From the NCBI GenBank assembly GCA_001972305.1, contig BDDD01005094.1:1-64000 (forward strand): 64,000 bases of DNA. The letters run 5' to 3'. The position numbers were made by a program, and so were the translations under genes. The stretch comes from Cephalotus follicularis (taxonomy: Eukaryota > Streptophyta > Magnoliopsida > Oxalidales > Cephalotaceae). Shown here piece after piece: positions 1 through 8,870 of the stretch; within the stretch, counting starts at the first letter, position 1; the number at the start of each line of letters is the position of its first letter. The notes below the pieces were generated by a model, which worked only from the letters and a program-made list of their open reading frames with translations, had not been told where the DNA came from and made no database searches.

Positions 1-983
1 GTGAGGGATTGACACGGACAATACCAAACTCATCCACCCATGTACCTCTTTCTGTAGGGTCAATCCAGTCACATCGAAACAAAACAAGCCGGTTATTGTT
101 ACCGGGGAATTCGAGTCGAATAACATCAACCAAAAACCCGTAGTAGTCACTAGTACAACTTTCATCCCATATGCTTCCCCTGATCATCACCCCACAATTT
201 TGGGTTACTTGGTGAGCAGACGCAAACCTAGTCTGAAATTTAAATCCGTTACACACATAGCCAGACCAACTACAAATTGATGTATATGGTCCCGAGGCTA
301 GCTGTCGTAATCGTCGATCCACAATCATATCACCGCCAACCTAGGAAAAAGGAGAATTCATGGTTATATTAGGAGTTATATGCTTGAAACATTTCCAGTT
401 CACAGAAATAACGTTCACTCAATGCTAGATAGATACTTACTCGTGATTGAAACCACCCTACAAAGTCTTTCTCTTTCTCTCTTTCAATTGCCTCGTTTGT
501 GATGTATGGATTCAAACCCCGTAGACTTTCTTCGTATTCACTACATGGCTCTTCTGCCTCCCGCAGAAGACTATAAAATTTCTGTGCAGCAGCATTAGGA
601 TATTCAGGCCTTGTATCCTCTTGATTACTCACATACGGAAAACCTCCTACATCGGTAACAAAATCCCTCAAGGGATTACTCGGACCAGCCCTTTCATATA
701 TGTCGTTTCTATTAACTCTATGATTCTGAGACATTTCTCCATGTTGGTCCCACCTTGTATATTCAAGGGTAAACCCTTTACTGAACAGATGGTACTTAAC
801 TTCTTCCTTAGTCCCAAACCTCAATAGCTTGTATTTGTTGCAAGGGCATTTTATTTTTCCCTCATAAACAAACTGCTCATTTGCAAAGGCAAACTGTAAA
901 AACTCGTTCACACCCTCTACAAATTCAGGATTCAATCTGTGATTCAAAACCCGTCTCCGCATCCAACTCCGATCGCCTGACAT
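1..983 (-). CDS. CACTA TNP2-type gene fragment: transposase-associated domain fused to DUF4216 (partial at window edge)
   Basis: The start chosen is the Met at 983, giving MSGDRSWM. That begins the transposase-associated N-terminal domain typical of plant CACTA elements: a W-M-R-R opening, a GV-x2-FL-x-FA stretch, an I-x-CPC-x-KY metal-ligand motif, VKYHL, and GFTLEYT-x-W-x2-HGE. After this domain the protein has the first residues of the TNP2 core (FYSLLREAEEPC). It then jumps to the segment that normally precedes DUF4216 (NPYI...FVGWFQSR). A predicted 100-bp intron (341-440) joins in frame to DUF4216 at 340-1, seen as LASGP, SGYVCNGFKF, a CGVM patch, YYGFLVDVI, LFRCDWID and VDEFG. No stop or frameshift is visible in either exon. 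The catalytic TNP2 core is missing, so the product should not transpose by itself. The gene runs off the left edge. Confidence 0.7.
341..440 (-). other. Predicted intron of the CACTA fragment gene
   Basis: On the minus strand the 5' site reads CGA/GTAAGTATC (GT at 440-439). The 3' site is a pyrimidine run ending TTTTTCCTAG (341-350). Removing 341-440 keeps phase 0 and joins WFQSR to VGGDMIV, restoring the usual order before DUF4216. Confidence 0.65.
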
Positions 984-1257
984 ATTCCCTATACGTGTCA
1001 CTGGACATGTGACAAAAAATAGAGTACATTCAGACACAAGTATGCAACTTACATCCATGACATGTTCTGTATATTATTACATCTATTATGCCAAATGGAC
1101 AATGAATATTTGTGTTTTCCTTTTGATTTCTATCTCCTTTTCTTTTCTTTTTTTTTCAAATGTCATTAGCAATATAAGAACCCTAGGTACTTTTTCAAAC
1201 AAAGAATGAGTTATGTTTAGTACAACTATTTAGAGGGGAATACAAGGTGTAAGTTTC
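984..1257. other. Non-coding AT-rich stretch
   Basis: This lies upstream of the CACTA gene start. It holds a long pyrimidine run near 1129-1160. I see no CACTA terminal inverted repeat or other boundary here, so the edge between the CACTA fragment and the LTR to the right is not defined. Confidence 0.4.
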
Positions 1258-1261
1258 CAAC

Positions 1262-1395
1262 TATCAAGTCCGGTAGTAGACTATTCCTATATTAATTGAA
1301 ACCCGGCATTGGTAGTCAACTATCTTAGAGTGATAGTCGACTACTTTCCCTTTTGGTAGTTGACTACTTAAACTTGTAGTTCACTCTCTGATAGC
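1262..1395. repeat. Palindrome array, TAGTCGACTA dialect
   Basis: About five degenerate copies of a palindrome centred on GTCGAC are spaced 20-40 bp apart. The clearest is ATAGTCGACTAC near 1340-1352. Others are GTAGTAGACTA, GTAGTCAACTA, GTAGTTGACTA and GTAGTTCAC. It sits about 1.66 kb from the LTR 3' end, similar to the intron array of G1. Confidence 0.6.
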
Positions 1396-2264
1396 ATATC
1401 TTATCTTAACACTTTTTTAGTGCTTTTAATGCTTTGTTTTATTCTTTTAAAAGAAATGTTGTTATGATCCCATCGTAGACACGTGTAAGACTCTCTTCTT
1501 TGATACCTATTGTGAAAACATGTCTCAAGATTATTGGTGAATACATTTTACTCCTATCAGATTTCAATATTCATTCATAAATTAAATTAATATGAAAAAA
1601 GATATATGAATGTAATATAGATGATTAATCTAGTTAATCAAAAATAATATCTAAAAAATATTTAAAAGTGATATTTTGATCCTTCTTTATTTAGTTTAGA
1701 GGATGAATATGTTTATGGAAATAGTATATAATATAGATAAAATAGAAAGATAAGGACGTTGGCAAAAGTAAAAAGCAATTAGGGTTGCGCATTATAGAAA
1801 ATGCCACTGCCAGACAAATTAGCACACCAGTAACCTAGATGCATTCTGAGCATATGTTTGCATTGTTACTGTGACTTGCATTATGGTTGGTTTCCTAAAA
1901 GTGTTAAAACCATTTTGAAAAGCTTGCATGATTATTATGATCATTTGGGTACGAAAATGTATATTTGTCAAAACCTGAATTTATATATTTTCAAAATGAA
2001 TTTGGGAAGTATTTCCAATGACAGAGAACTGTTTTAAGGGTTTGATTATGAAACCAAATGTAATTTGCGAAAATGTGTAATTTATGAATGTATATATTTT
2101 CGAAATGATTGGGGAAGTATTTCCAAAAATAGAGAAATGTATTGTTTTAAGTTTATGACTTACTACAACTTGTGAATGGAAAAGTATATTTTAAACAAAT
2201 ATATTTGATCAAGTAATTATATATAATTACTTGACTTGTACTGTGAAATGCCTGTGCCTGTTGA

Positions 2265-2347
2265 TTATTAGCCGTCGTGCTAATAACTTGTTGATTACAT
2301 AGCCATCGTGCTAGTAACTTGTTGTTGGTTTAGCCGTCGTGCTAAAC
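2265..2347 (+). other. Three tandem hairpins with changing arms
   Basis: Hairpin 1 (2265-2286) is TTATTAGC, loop CGTCGT, GCTAATAA. Hairpin 2 (about 2294-2317) pairs TAGC with GCTA and TTAC with GTAA around one bulged base, loop CATCGT. Hairpin 3 (2328-2347) is GTTTAGC, loop CGTCGT, GCTAAAC, with an outer GTT/AAC. Arms differ between hairpins but remain complementary. Confidence 0.65.
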
Positions 2348-2655
2348 AACTTACGGAGGACTTGCCCCAAAACCGTTAACAAACGGGGATGGAGTAAGAG
2401 TGAGTGACGTTGGGGCCAGGAGGTGGCGACGGTTGTGACGACTGGTTTGTCTGGTTCCTTTTTGGGAGCATATTTACTGCTTGCGTTGATATAACTTTTG
2501 AGTTATACTTGTAATGTGAGCATGCATATATTTTTATATGTACACACGGAGGTATTTTATTATGAAAAAAATTACATGTCATGGCTCATCATTATGCATT
2601 CATTCATGATACTCTTTATCTTATGACTTGAACTGTATTTTATGGGTTTATTCAC

Positions 2656-2695
2656 TTAGCCGAGTGAGGACAAAGGCTAACCCCTACTATAACAG
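2656..2695 (+). promoter_or_regulatory. Conserved LTR block resembling a 3' splice site
   Basis: It reads TTAGCCGAGTGAGGACAAAG, then GGCTAACCCC, then a short tract ending AACAG before ATTGA. A CTAAC branch-point-like motif sits about 17 nt before the AG at 2694-2695. The same block occurs in at least ten other LTR copies here (see findings). Use as a splice acceptor is inferred. Confidence 0.5.
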
Positions 2696-2894
2696 ATTGA
2701 CGGAGTAGCCTCGTTATGGAGCATGCACGGAGACTTAAAGAGAAGGCTTGTTATCTCTTTATTTATGTATTCTGGTTATTGAACACTGATCATGTTACTT
2801 GGATTTTGTAATAATTGATATCTTGTTATTTCGCACTGATGTATTATTTCACGCTCCGTTTTGAGCGATCAACAGTTGTGTTTGGATTATCGGG

Positions 2895-2920
2895 CATCAC
2901 GTAGTATGGGATGCGTGATG
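2895..2920 (+). other. Conserved LTR stem-loop (CATCACG / CGTGATG arms)
   Basis: A perfect 7-bp stem (2895-2901 with 2914-2920) closes a 12-nt loop, TAGTATGGGATG, about 140 bp before the LTR end. The loop is shared by the gypsy LTR families in this window while the arms vary. Confidence 0.7.
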
Positions 2921-3055
2921 TGTTTTTATATTCGGATCGTTAAGTTATTTGCTTCCGCTATTGAAGGTTTTAAATTATTGGTATTTTGCACGAGTTGGAT
3001 TATTTCATGTTGATTGCCTTACCACTTTTATGTTGTGGAAAGGCGGGGTGTGACA

Positions 3056-4176
3056 GGTATTTATTACGAATAGTGATTTGATTTAGTTCTATGTAGTCAA
3101 TACACAGTCTCATAGATCCGTCTTTCTTCTTCAAAAACAAAACCGGAGCTCCCCACGACGAAACACTCGGCCGGATAAAACCCATCTAACAACTCTTGCA
3201 ACTGCTCCTTCAGCTCTTGCAGCTCAAGCAGTGTCATCCTATAAGGTGCTTTAGATATAGGTGCCGCCCCAGGAATGAGTTCAATGGTAAACTCCACTTC
3301 CCGTTGCGGTGGCAAACCCGGTAACTCCTCCGGAAACACATCAGAAAACTCTCTAGCCACAGGATAATCCTCAAGGCGAGGCTCAACCCTTGAGACATCC
3401 TTCACAACCGCTAGAAACCCTTCGGCGCCCTTAGCTACTAACTTCTGAGCTTTCATGACAGATATGATCTTAACATCTTTCACCCTGATAAATAAAATCA
3501 GGTCGATCCACATCTCCAAACAGAACCCTCCAAGCATGACAATCAATCGTAGCCCTATGGCGATCCAACCAATCCATACCCAGAATCATATCGAAATCAT
3601 ACATATCCATAGGAAAAAGATTCGCATCACGAATCCGATCATCGAAAACAAGCGGGCAAGCATAAAAACACTCAGATATCACAACAGATATCCCCAATAG
3701 GGGTAGAAAGAACCAAAGCTGGATCAAACAACTGCGAAGGCATCACAAGATGCCGAACAAAAGATCTGGCTACAACCGAGTGTGTCGATCCAGTATCATA
3801 TAACACATAAACTCTACAGTTACCAACATAAATAAAACCCGAAACCGTACCTGGAGCATTAGCTGCCTCATGAGTCGTAATTGCAAAGACTCGGCCTCCC
3901 ACGTTGCGCTGCGCAGCATCCGCACCATTACCCTTCCTTTCTTTAGCACGAGGATCCTGATAATCCTTTGCGAAGTGTCCCATCTGTCCACACACAAAAC
4001 AGGCCCCACTGACTTTATAACAGGTACCAACTGGATGATACCTACCACAAGCATCACATCTAGCAATTTGAACATTGGGGTTACCCCCATCAACTCCCTG
4101 TGCATTCTTCTGATCATTTCCTTGCTGACGCTATTGATTACCATCTCTATTCTGCTTGTGATTTCTCTTATGTTGT
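3056..4176 (-). pseudogene. Element B: gag zinc knuckles, protease and N-terminal reverse transcriptase (broken)
   Basis: Continuation, after the G1 insertion, of the gag that starts at 22732. Reading leftward: a first knuckle CDACGRYHPVGTC; a second, CFVCGQMGHFAKDY, whose last Cys is Tyr; an aspartic protease with LYDTGSTHSVVA (DTGS active site); the ILGMDWL motif that precedes RT; then DVFPEELPGLPP and APYRM, the lead-in to gypsy RT; then [29 protein letters not shown] and NQITIRNKY. It contains several frameshifts and stops (for example after CCDI near 3672 and a frame change near 3185). RT stops at NKY where LTR A0 begins at 3055, so no catalytic FxDD box is present. The family is plant Ty3/gypsy. 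Confidence 0.85.
4172..4176. repeat. Target-site duplication of G1 (left), GTTGT
   Basis: Identical to 21868-21872 on the other side of G1. The two flanks join element B's gag at one point. Confidence 0.9.
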
Positions 4177-4322
4177 TGTCACACCCCGTTCCCATAACAA
4201 CAATAAAAGTGGTGGCAATCAACATATAAATCCGGCTTATGCAATTTACCATAAACTTAAAACTTTCCATAGCCATTAACAACTTGTGGAAGCATTTATA
4301 TATAAGCCGAAGTATAACATAA

Positions 4323-4342
4323 CATGCATCCCATACTACATG
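4323..4342 (-). other. Conserved LTR stem-loop, G1 3' LTR copy
   Basis: CATG arms close the invariant loop (TAGTATGGGATG on the minus strand). Beyond the four inner pairs there is a T-T mismatch and then two more pairs. The partner copy at 18602-18629 pairs better. Confidence 0.55.
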
Positions 4343-4879
4343 ATACAACAATAAACATCATCAAAGTTAACTGCCCACGAACGGAGCATGAACAATATAC
4401 ATCAATACATTGATTCATTTATTACAATGATCCATTAACATTTCTCAAAAGTAAAAACAACATAAAACTCCATTCGCTCCACGGAGCTCAACGGTAACAA
4501 TCCACTTCATCAACCTGAAATCAATCTGAAATTGTAGGGGGTTAGCCTTTGTCCTCACTCGGCTAAGTATAAATACAGTTTGGTTTCAATGATAATGCAT
4601 GTCATGTATGAATGCACAGTGATGCAGTATGGTATATATAACAGTATATACATATATGTATCTATATATGCATATTCACAGTACAGGTGCAACCCATTAG
4701 GGCTACACCAACACAATCACGGTCATGTACTCAGTGACCCAGTCACAAACATGTCCTTAAAGGACCGAACAAACCATCAGTTATGCCTCAACGGGCCAAC
4801 AATCCAATAAAACATGTCACAACGGACAAACAACCAACACGATCAATCAATCATGTCACCACGTACAACATTCTATGCG

Positions 4880-5420
4880 GGGATGCTTCCACTCTGTGTT
4901 TAGCACCCGGGCACTACCACTATGTGTTTAGCAACCCGGTTACTTCTGCTATGCGTTTAGTAGCCACCACAACAATCAATCAGTCACTCCAGAGATGCTT
5001 CCACTCTGTGTTTAGCACTTGGTTACTTCCACTCTGTGTTTAGTAACCCAGTTACTTCCGCTCTGCGTTTAGTAACTACCGAAGGTGGGAGTCCCTGGCT
5101 ACTTCCACTCCGTGTTTAGTAGCCCGGTTACTTCCGCTATGCGTTTAGTAACCATCGTACGGGAAACCCTAGCTACTTACTCAACAGAGCTTAGTAACTA
5201 CCATATATGGAATCTCCAGCTACTTACTCAACAGAGCTTAGTAATGGAGTTCCTGGCTACTTACTCAATAGAGCTTAGCAGCCAAACACAATCAGTCAAT
5301 CCATTACAAGTAATTATTAACAATATAATACTTGTAAACAATACATTTCTGAATGTACATCGGTCCTTCTAAAACATTTCATAGTCTTGGCTACTTACCC
5401 AACAGGGCTTAGTAGTCATC
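4880..5420. repeat. Hairpin minisatellite (G1 3' LTR)
   Basis: About ten units of roughly 25-40 bp, each an inverted repeat around a CT-rich loop: for example GGCTACT..AGTAGCC (5097-5124), GGTTACT..AGTAACC (5126-5153) and GTTACT..AGTAAC (5051-5076). The third pair switches between C-G and T-A, keeping the arms complementary. Later units have TTACTCAACAGAGC as loop. Confidence 0.75.
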
Positions 5421-5810
5421 ACAAGTCTCTCAATCCATTTCAAGTAATTCATAAATATAAACACTTGAAAAACATATATATTTGCTCAATATATATATAT
5501 AACAATCCTTTTACAATCGTTTTCAAGTAGTTCCAATGTATGATAAAATACTTGAAAACAATACATTTTAAAATGTAAAACCAGTCATTCGAACCATGTT
5601 CGAATACACGAAAATACTCATTTTCGTATAACAGTTTCTCAATCCCTTAAAACCACTTTCGCAATCCTTTTGGAAAACATACATTTCCATATAACAATGA
5701 TTTAATAAACCACTTATACACTTCTAAAACGAAGAACATTTTAGAAAACAGGTGATAGCTCAATCAACAATTGTATGCAATGCGAACATATGCTCAATAA
5801 TGCAAACGGG

Positions 5811-6115
5811 ATCTATTCGCGTCAACATGCACCATATAGGCGCTAATGTTCAACCCAGTCACTTAAGCGTCACCGCTTAACTCTTAGCATCAATGCTTTC
5901 AACTAGAAACTATACGCATCAACATCTCATCCCTTTGGCGTCGATGCTCTGAGGTAGGCACCTCAGGTGTCAACGGGACACGTGTTCGTTCTCACAACAA
6001 ACGAATCATGGCTTCGACATTTCCTGTAGGCGTCGACGTTTATCGCGAATCATGACTCATTGTCCGTATAACAATCCATAGCGTCGACGCTTCTTTCCTA
6101 AGCGTCGACGGTTAG
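5811..6115. repeat. Palindrome array, GCGTCGACGC dialect (G1 3' LTR)
   Basis: About a dozen degenerate copies: GCGTCAACATG, GCGTCACCGCTT, GCGTCGATGCT, GCGTCGACGTTT, GCGTCGACGCTT and GCGTCGACGG. Many variants are CG to TG or CA changes, as expected from decay of methylated cytosine. The matching array in the other LTR lies at 20096-20395. Confidence 0.7.
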
Positions 6116-6694
6116 GCGAACCAAAACACGGTTCCCTCAACACGTCTCGAAACCAATAGAGTTCAAGCATACAACTCATGCAATCCGATCTACAATCATT
6201 GTAAAACACAATATGCATGATGGGTTAACTATTCATAGCAACCCTAACACAGTCACACAATCCATAATCCACAGTCCACAATCATTCTATGACACGATAT
6301 GCATAACAGGTTAACTACTCAGAGTGACCCTAACACAGTACACACAATTCACAATCCGCAAACCATGCATTTCATCAATGGCATTACAATATTATTGAAC
6401 TCAAACTTGCATGTATAGCTTCCCCTACCTGTTACAGCAGTAACAACCGTACAGTCGAGCTGCACGTTCAATTGCCAAACCTTTTCGATAACCATTGAAC
6501 CAAAGCCGGTTCTTGTCGATTGATCAGTTCCTCAATGCCAAATCCAATATTCACTCACGCACTGCACATACAACACATTTCCGTTATGTTCGACACACAA
6601 CACATTTCCGTCGCCGAAACGCCGGCCGGGTTCTTACCGACACAACCAGGCGGTGAAACACCCATCAACGGGTTCCACATTGAACGGTCTACTC

Positions 6695-6925
6695 AAAACC
6701 GGTCAAGACTCGCCGGGAATCAGCGCCGAACGCCGCGCCACGGCCGGCAGCGAGTCGCGACTCACTGAGTCAACTCGCCGGACCTCCACAGGTCCGATCA
6801 CCACCCAAAAACGCCACACATTCACCAGTTATACACATCCCTGCCTGTGACTCGCCGAGACTCGGCGCCAAATGCGTCGTCTCAGGCGACAGTGAGTCAA
6901 CTCGCTGAGTCAATTCGGTCAACTG
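6695..6925. repeat. Palindrome array, GAGTCGACTC dialect (G1 3' LTR)
   Basis: Repeated GAGTCGCGACTC, ACTGAGTCAACTCG, CTCGCCGAGACTCGG and GTGAGTCAACTCGCTGAG. These are versions of a palindrome with the same GTCGAC-like centre but GA/TC flanks. It is located upstream of the candidate donor at 6428. The copy at 20975-21215 retains GAGTCGACTCGG. Confidence 0.6.
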
Positions 6926-7216
6926 ATTCCGGCCGTTTCCGGCCTAATCACGCCTCACCGGTGGTCGAAATGGGTAGAGCGAGACTTCTACACCATAACC
7001 CATGCCATCCGCGACGCTAACATTGCCAGGAAGAGGTGCGACAGTGGCGGGGAGAAGAAGCAAAAAAGAAGAAAAATATAAGAAGGGGGAGGAGGTTACC
7101 GGTCGGTGGCGTGCCTGGGTTGACCGCCATGCTCGCCCGGTCCGATAGCTGGCTCCGGCGTCCTCTCTCTCCCTCTGCTCCGATCTCTCACCCAATCTCT
7201 CTCTCTCTCTCTCTAT

Positions 7217-7276
7217 GGCACGGGCGCATAGAGCGCCCGCTGCCTATTCCTTGCACGGGCGCGTGATGCGCCCGTG
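7217..7276. other. Paired GC-rich hairpins in the G1 LTR
   Basis: CGGGCGC/GCGCCCG with a 5-nt loop (7221-7239), and CACGGGCGC/GCGCCCGTG with loop GTGAT (7254-7276). Both are perfect. The other LTR (about 21496-21555) has C-to-T changes that weaken both. A (CT)n run lies just before them (7193-7214). Confidence 0.75.
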
Positions 7277-7589
7277 TCTCTCCCTCTCCCTTCCTTTATT
7301 TTGCTTCCCCCTTAATATTTTCTGGTAAAATACTAAGGTCTGGGTCCCGATTTTTCCGCGAATCGCGACATAATTTATCTGAACAGCCACCAAAATAATC
7401 GCAATAATATTTCGAACATTTGGGCTTTATTGTCGCGCATTAAAAATAGGCTTTATTAGCCGTTTTGGCTAACACAATTACGACTTAAATACGTAATGCC
7501 TTTTTATCACTCCGGGCCTGTATCGATTTTATTACGATTGTACACGCACCAATTTCATAATAATTATTTATGAAATTCGGGGCGTTACA

Positions 7590-7603
7590 TCCTCCCCCCT
7601 TAA
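7590..7603 (-). other. Polypurine tract of G1
   Basis: TTAAGGGGGGAGGA on the minus strand, directly before the 3' LTR start. It is preceded by CGGGACGAGATTTC, the usual sequence after the pol end in plant gypsy elements. Confidence 0.85.
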
Positions 7604-8042
7604 AGAAATCTCGTCCCGAGATTCCCTAGATTAAACACGTGAAGGTAGAATGCCTTCACTTCTTCCTCACGTTCTAAGTGGCTTACAACCACAGCTCATC
7701 CACATCAAACAATTCATAAGCATACGATCCACAACCACATGGTTTATGACTGCACAATTCGTAACCGTACAATCTATATCCGTTCAATCTGTAACCATAC
7801 TATATCCATATCGCTGGGTCTCCAAGGACCCAACATCTTACCCATTATTATTCCGCAACTCCAAATAACTCCAATTAGCACTTATCAATCATATCACATC
7901 GACGGAATAATCAATCGAATACATTTCAACTCTTATAATCTCCCAAAAATCGGGCATGAAGTATTCGTTTACAGGACTATACCCCCTGTAAAGAAAACAC
8001 ATTTTATCTGTCCACACTCCCCAAGGAGGAACCAACATGTAG
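7604..8042 (-). other. G1 3' internal spacer, non-coding
   Basis: No pol remnant was recognised. A block around 7944-7985 (GGCATGAAGTATTCGTTTA then a CCTGTAAA-like pair) recurs at about 16361-16410 on the far side of copia K. The two sides of the K insertion therefore share a repeated G1 spacer module. It ends abruptly where a truncated K LTR begins. Confidence 0.6.
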
Positions 8043-8157
8043 GTCAAGTAAGTATATGAAGTTGTAACTCAGAGAATTATGCATACAAGTAATATATGTT
8101 TGTTAATCATCAAAATAACATATGTTAATGCAATTAACGGGGTGCCAAAGGCCAACA
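8043..8157 (-). repeat. K 3' LTR remnant (115 bp)
   Basis: It matches 16133-16246 nearly base for base from the terminus TGTTGGCC at 8157 down to TCAAGTAAG at 8044. After that the sequence diverges into G1 spacer. Confidence 0.9.
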
Positions 8158-8640
8158 ATCTCCCCATTTTTGATGATTGACAAAACATGCGTATTTTGCA
8201 TAAATTCTTGACAAACTAATCATTTTTAGTTTCCAAAGTTCAATTTTATGAATTCTATCTTATCCAATGCATTTGATAGCATAAACCAACAACGTATGCA
8301 CCTTTAACCACTTAGCATTCTACAAATGCAATGCAATCTTAACATTATGTTACATTCCAAATGCAAGTGCAATCTCAATTCAAGATTCCAAACATTTATA
8401 ACCATTATGCAATTTAACATATATCTCCCCAAACATTTTCTCCCCCAAATGTAAACATTATGCAACCTACATCTTTCTCCCAAATGCAAAGCATATATAT
8501 TTCTCACCAAATACAACTTTAAAATACATTTATGCAATATAACCATCTCCCCCTTTTTGTCAAACAACAAAAAGAAACATGGAAGCTCCCCCTCAACCAA
8601 AGCATGGATTGAAGAGCTCCCCCTCAACATATCCATACAT
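8158..8640 (-). other. K polypurine tract plus upstream repeated polypurine tracts
   Basis: The primary tract AAAAATGGGGAGAT abuts the LTR at 8157. Further GGGGAGA-like runs occur on the minus strand near 8423-8430, 8440-8448, 8480-8487, 8548-8557, 8586-8594 and 8619-8627. They are interspersed with repeated AAATGCA-type words. Multiple tracts of this sort are a described feature of Sirevirus elements. Confidence 0.7.
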
Positions 8641-8870
8641 ATTCAATTAAGTAGAGAAGCAATAAACTACACAATTATATAAATCACATTCATTCAACAT
8701 AAGACAATAGAGATTGAAACACATTGTCATTAAACACTTAAAAACATCAAGAACATTAACCAACACAAATTGTCTTTTACAAAAACATAAGTCATCAACA
8801 ACTGAAGAGAGATATTACAAATTCAAAGTTCACCAATACAAAGAAAACATGAGAATGCAACTAATGTAGC
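8641..8870. other. K non-coding spacer
   Basis: AT-rich sequence between the repeated polypurine tracts and the end of the envelope-like ORF. I see no gene. Confidence 0.5.

Larger units (their letters stand above)
1258..3055 (+). mobile_element. A0: plus-strand Ty3/gypsy LTR fragment (3' part of the LTR)
   Basis: It ends in GGGGTGTGACA at 3055, the same 3' terminus as the other gypsy LTRs in the window. The stretch 1836-2110 resembles the reverse complement of the F LTR around 36900-37090, including GCATATGTTTGC and the TATATTTTCGAAATG repeats. It cuts element B's reverse transcriptase right after the NKY residues. The LTR start is not visible: it is either off the left edge or replaced by the CACTA fragment. 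The 5 bases after the end (GGTAT) would be the target duplication if the left end were available. Confidence 0.7.
4526..6428 (-). other. Candidate leader intron inside the G1 LTR
   Basis: On the minus strand the donor reads AACAG/GTAGGGG (GT at 6428-6427). The acceptor reads CTAACCCCC...TTTCAG/ATTGA (AG at 4527-4526). Both are retained in the other LTR. It is inferred from sequence only. The putative intron contains the GCGTCGACGC array and the hairpin minisatellite. Confidence 0.4.
4177..7589 (-). repeat. G1 3' LTR (3413 bp)
   Basis: Minus-strand termini are TGTAACGCCCCG (7589) and GGGGTGTGACA (4177). In transcript order it holds GC-rich hairpins (7217-7276), a GAGTCGACTC-type array (6695-6925), a candidate donor (6428), a GCGTCGACGC-type array (5811-6115), a hairpin minisatellite (4880-5420), the 3' splice-like block (4526-4566) and the conserved stem-loop (4323-4342). 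Confidence 0.9.

Noticed and set aside
1059..1257. CACTA terminal inverted repeat near CTTGTAGTTCAC (about 1373)
   Set aside because: It does not match CACTACAA-type termini, lacks a 3-bp duplication, and lies inside the palindrome array and LTR-like sequence.
4880..6115. CRISPR-like spaced repeats
   Set aside because: Repeats are degenerate, spacers irregular and unrelated, and the context is a plant LTR with no cas genes.
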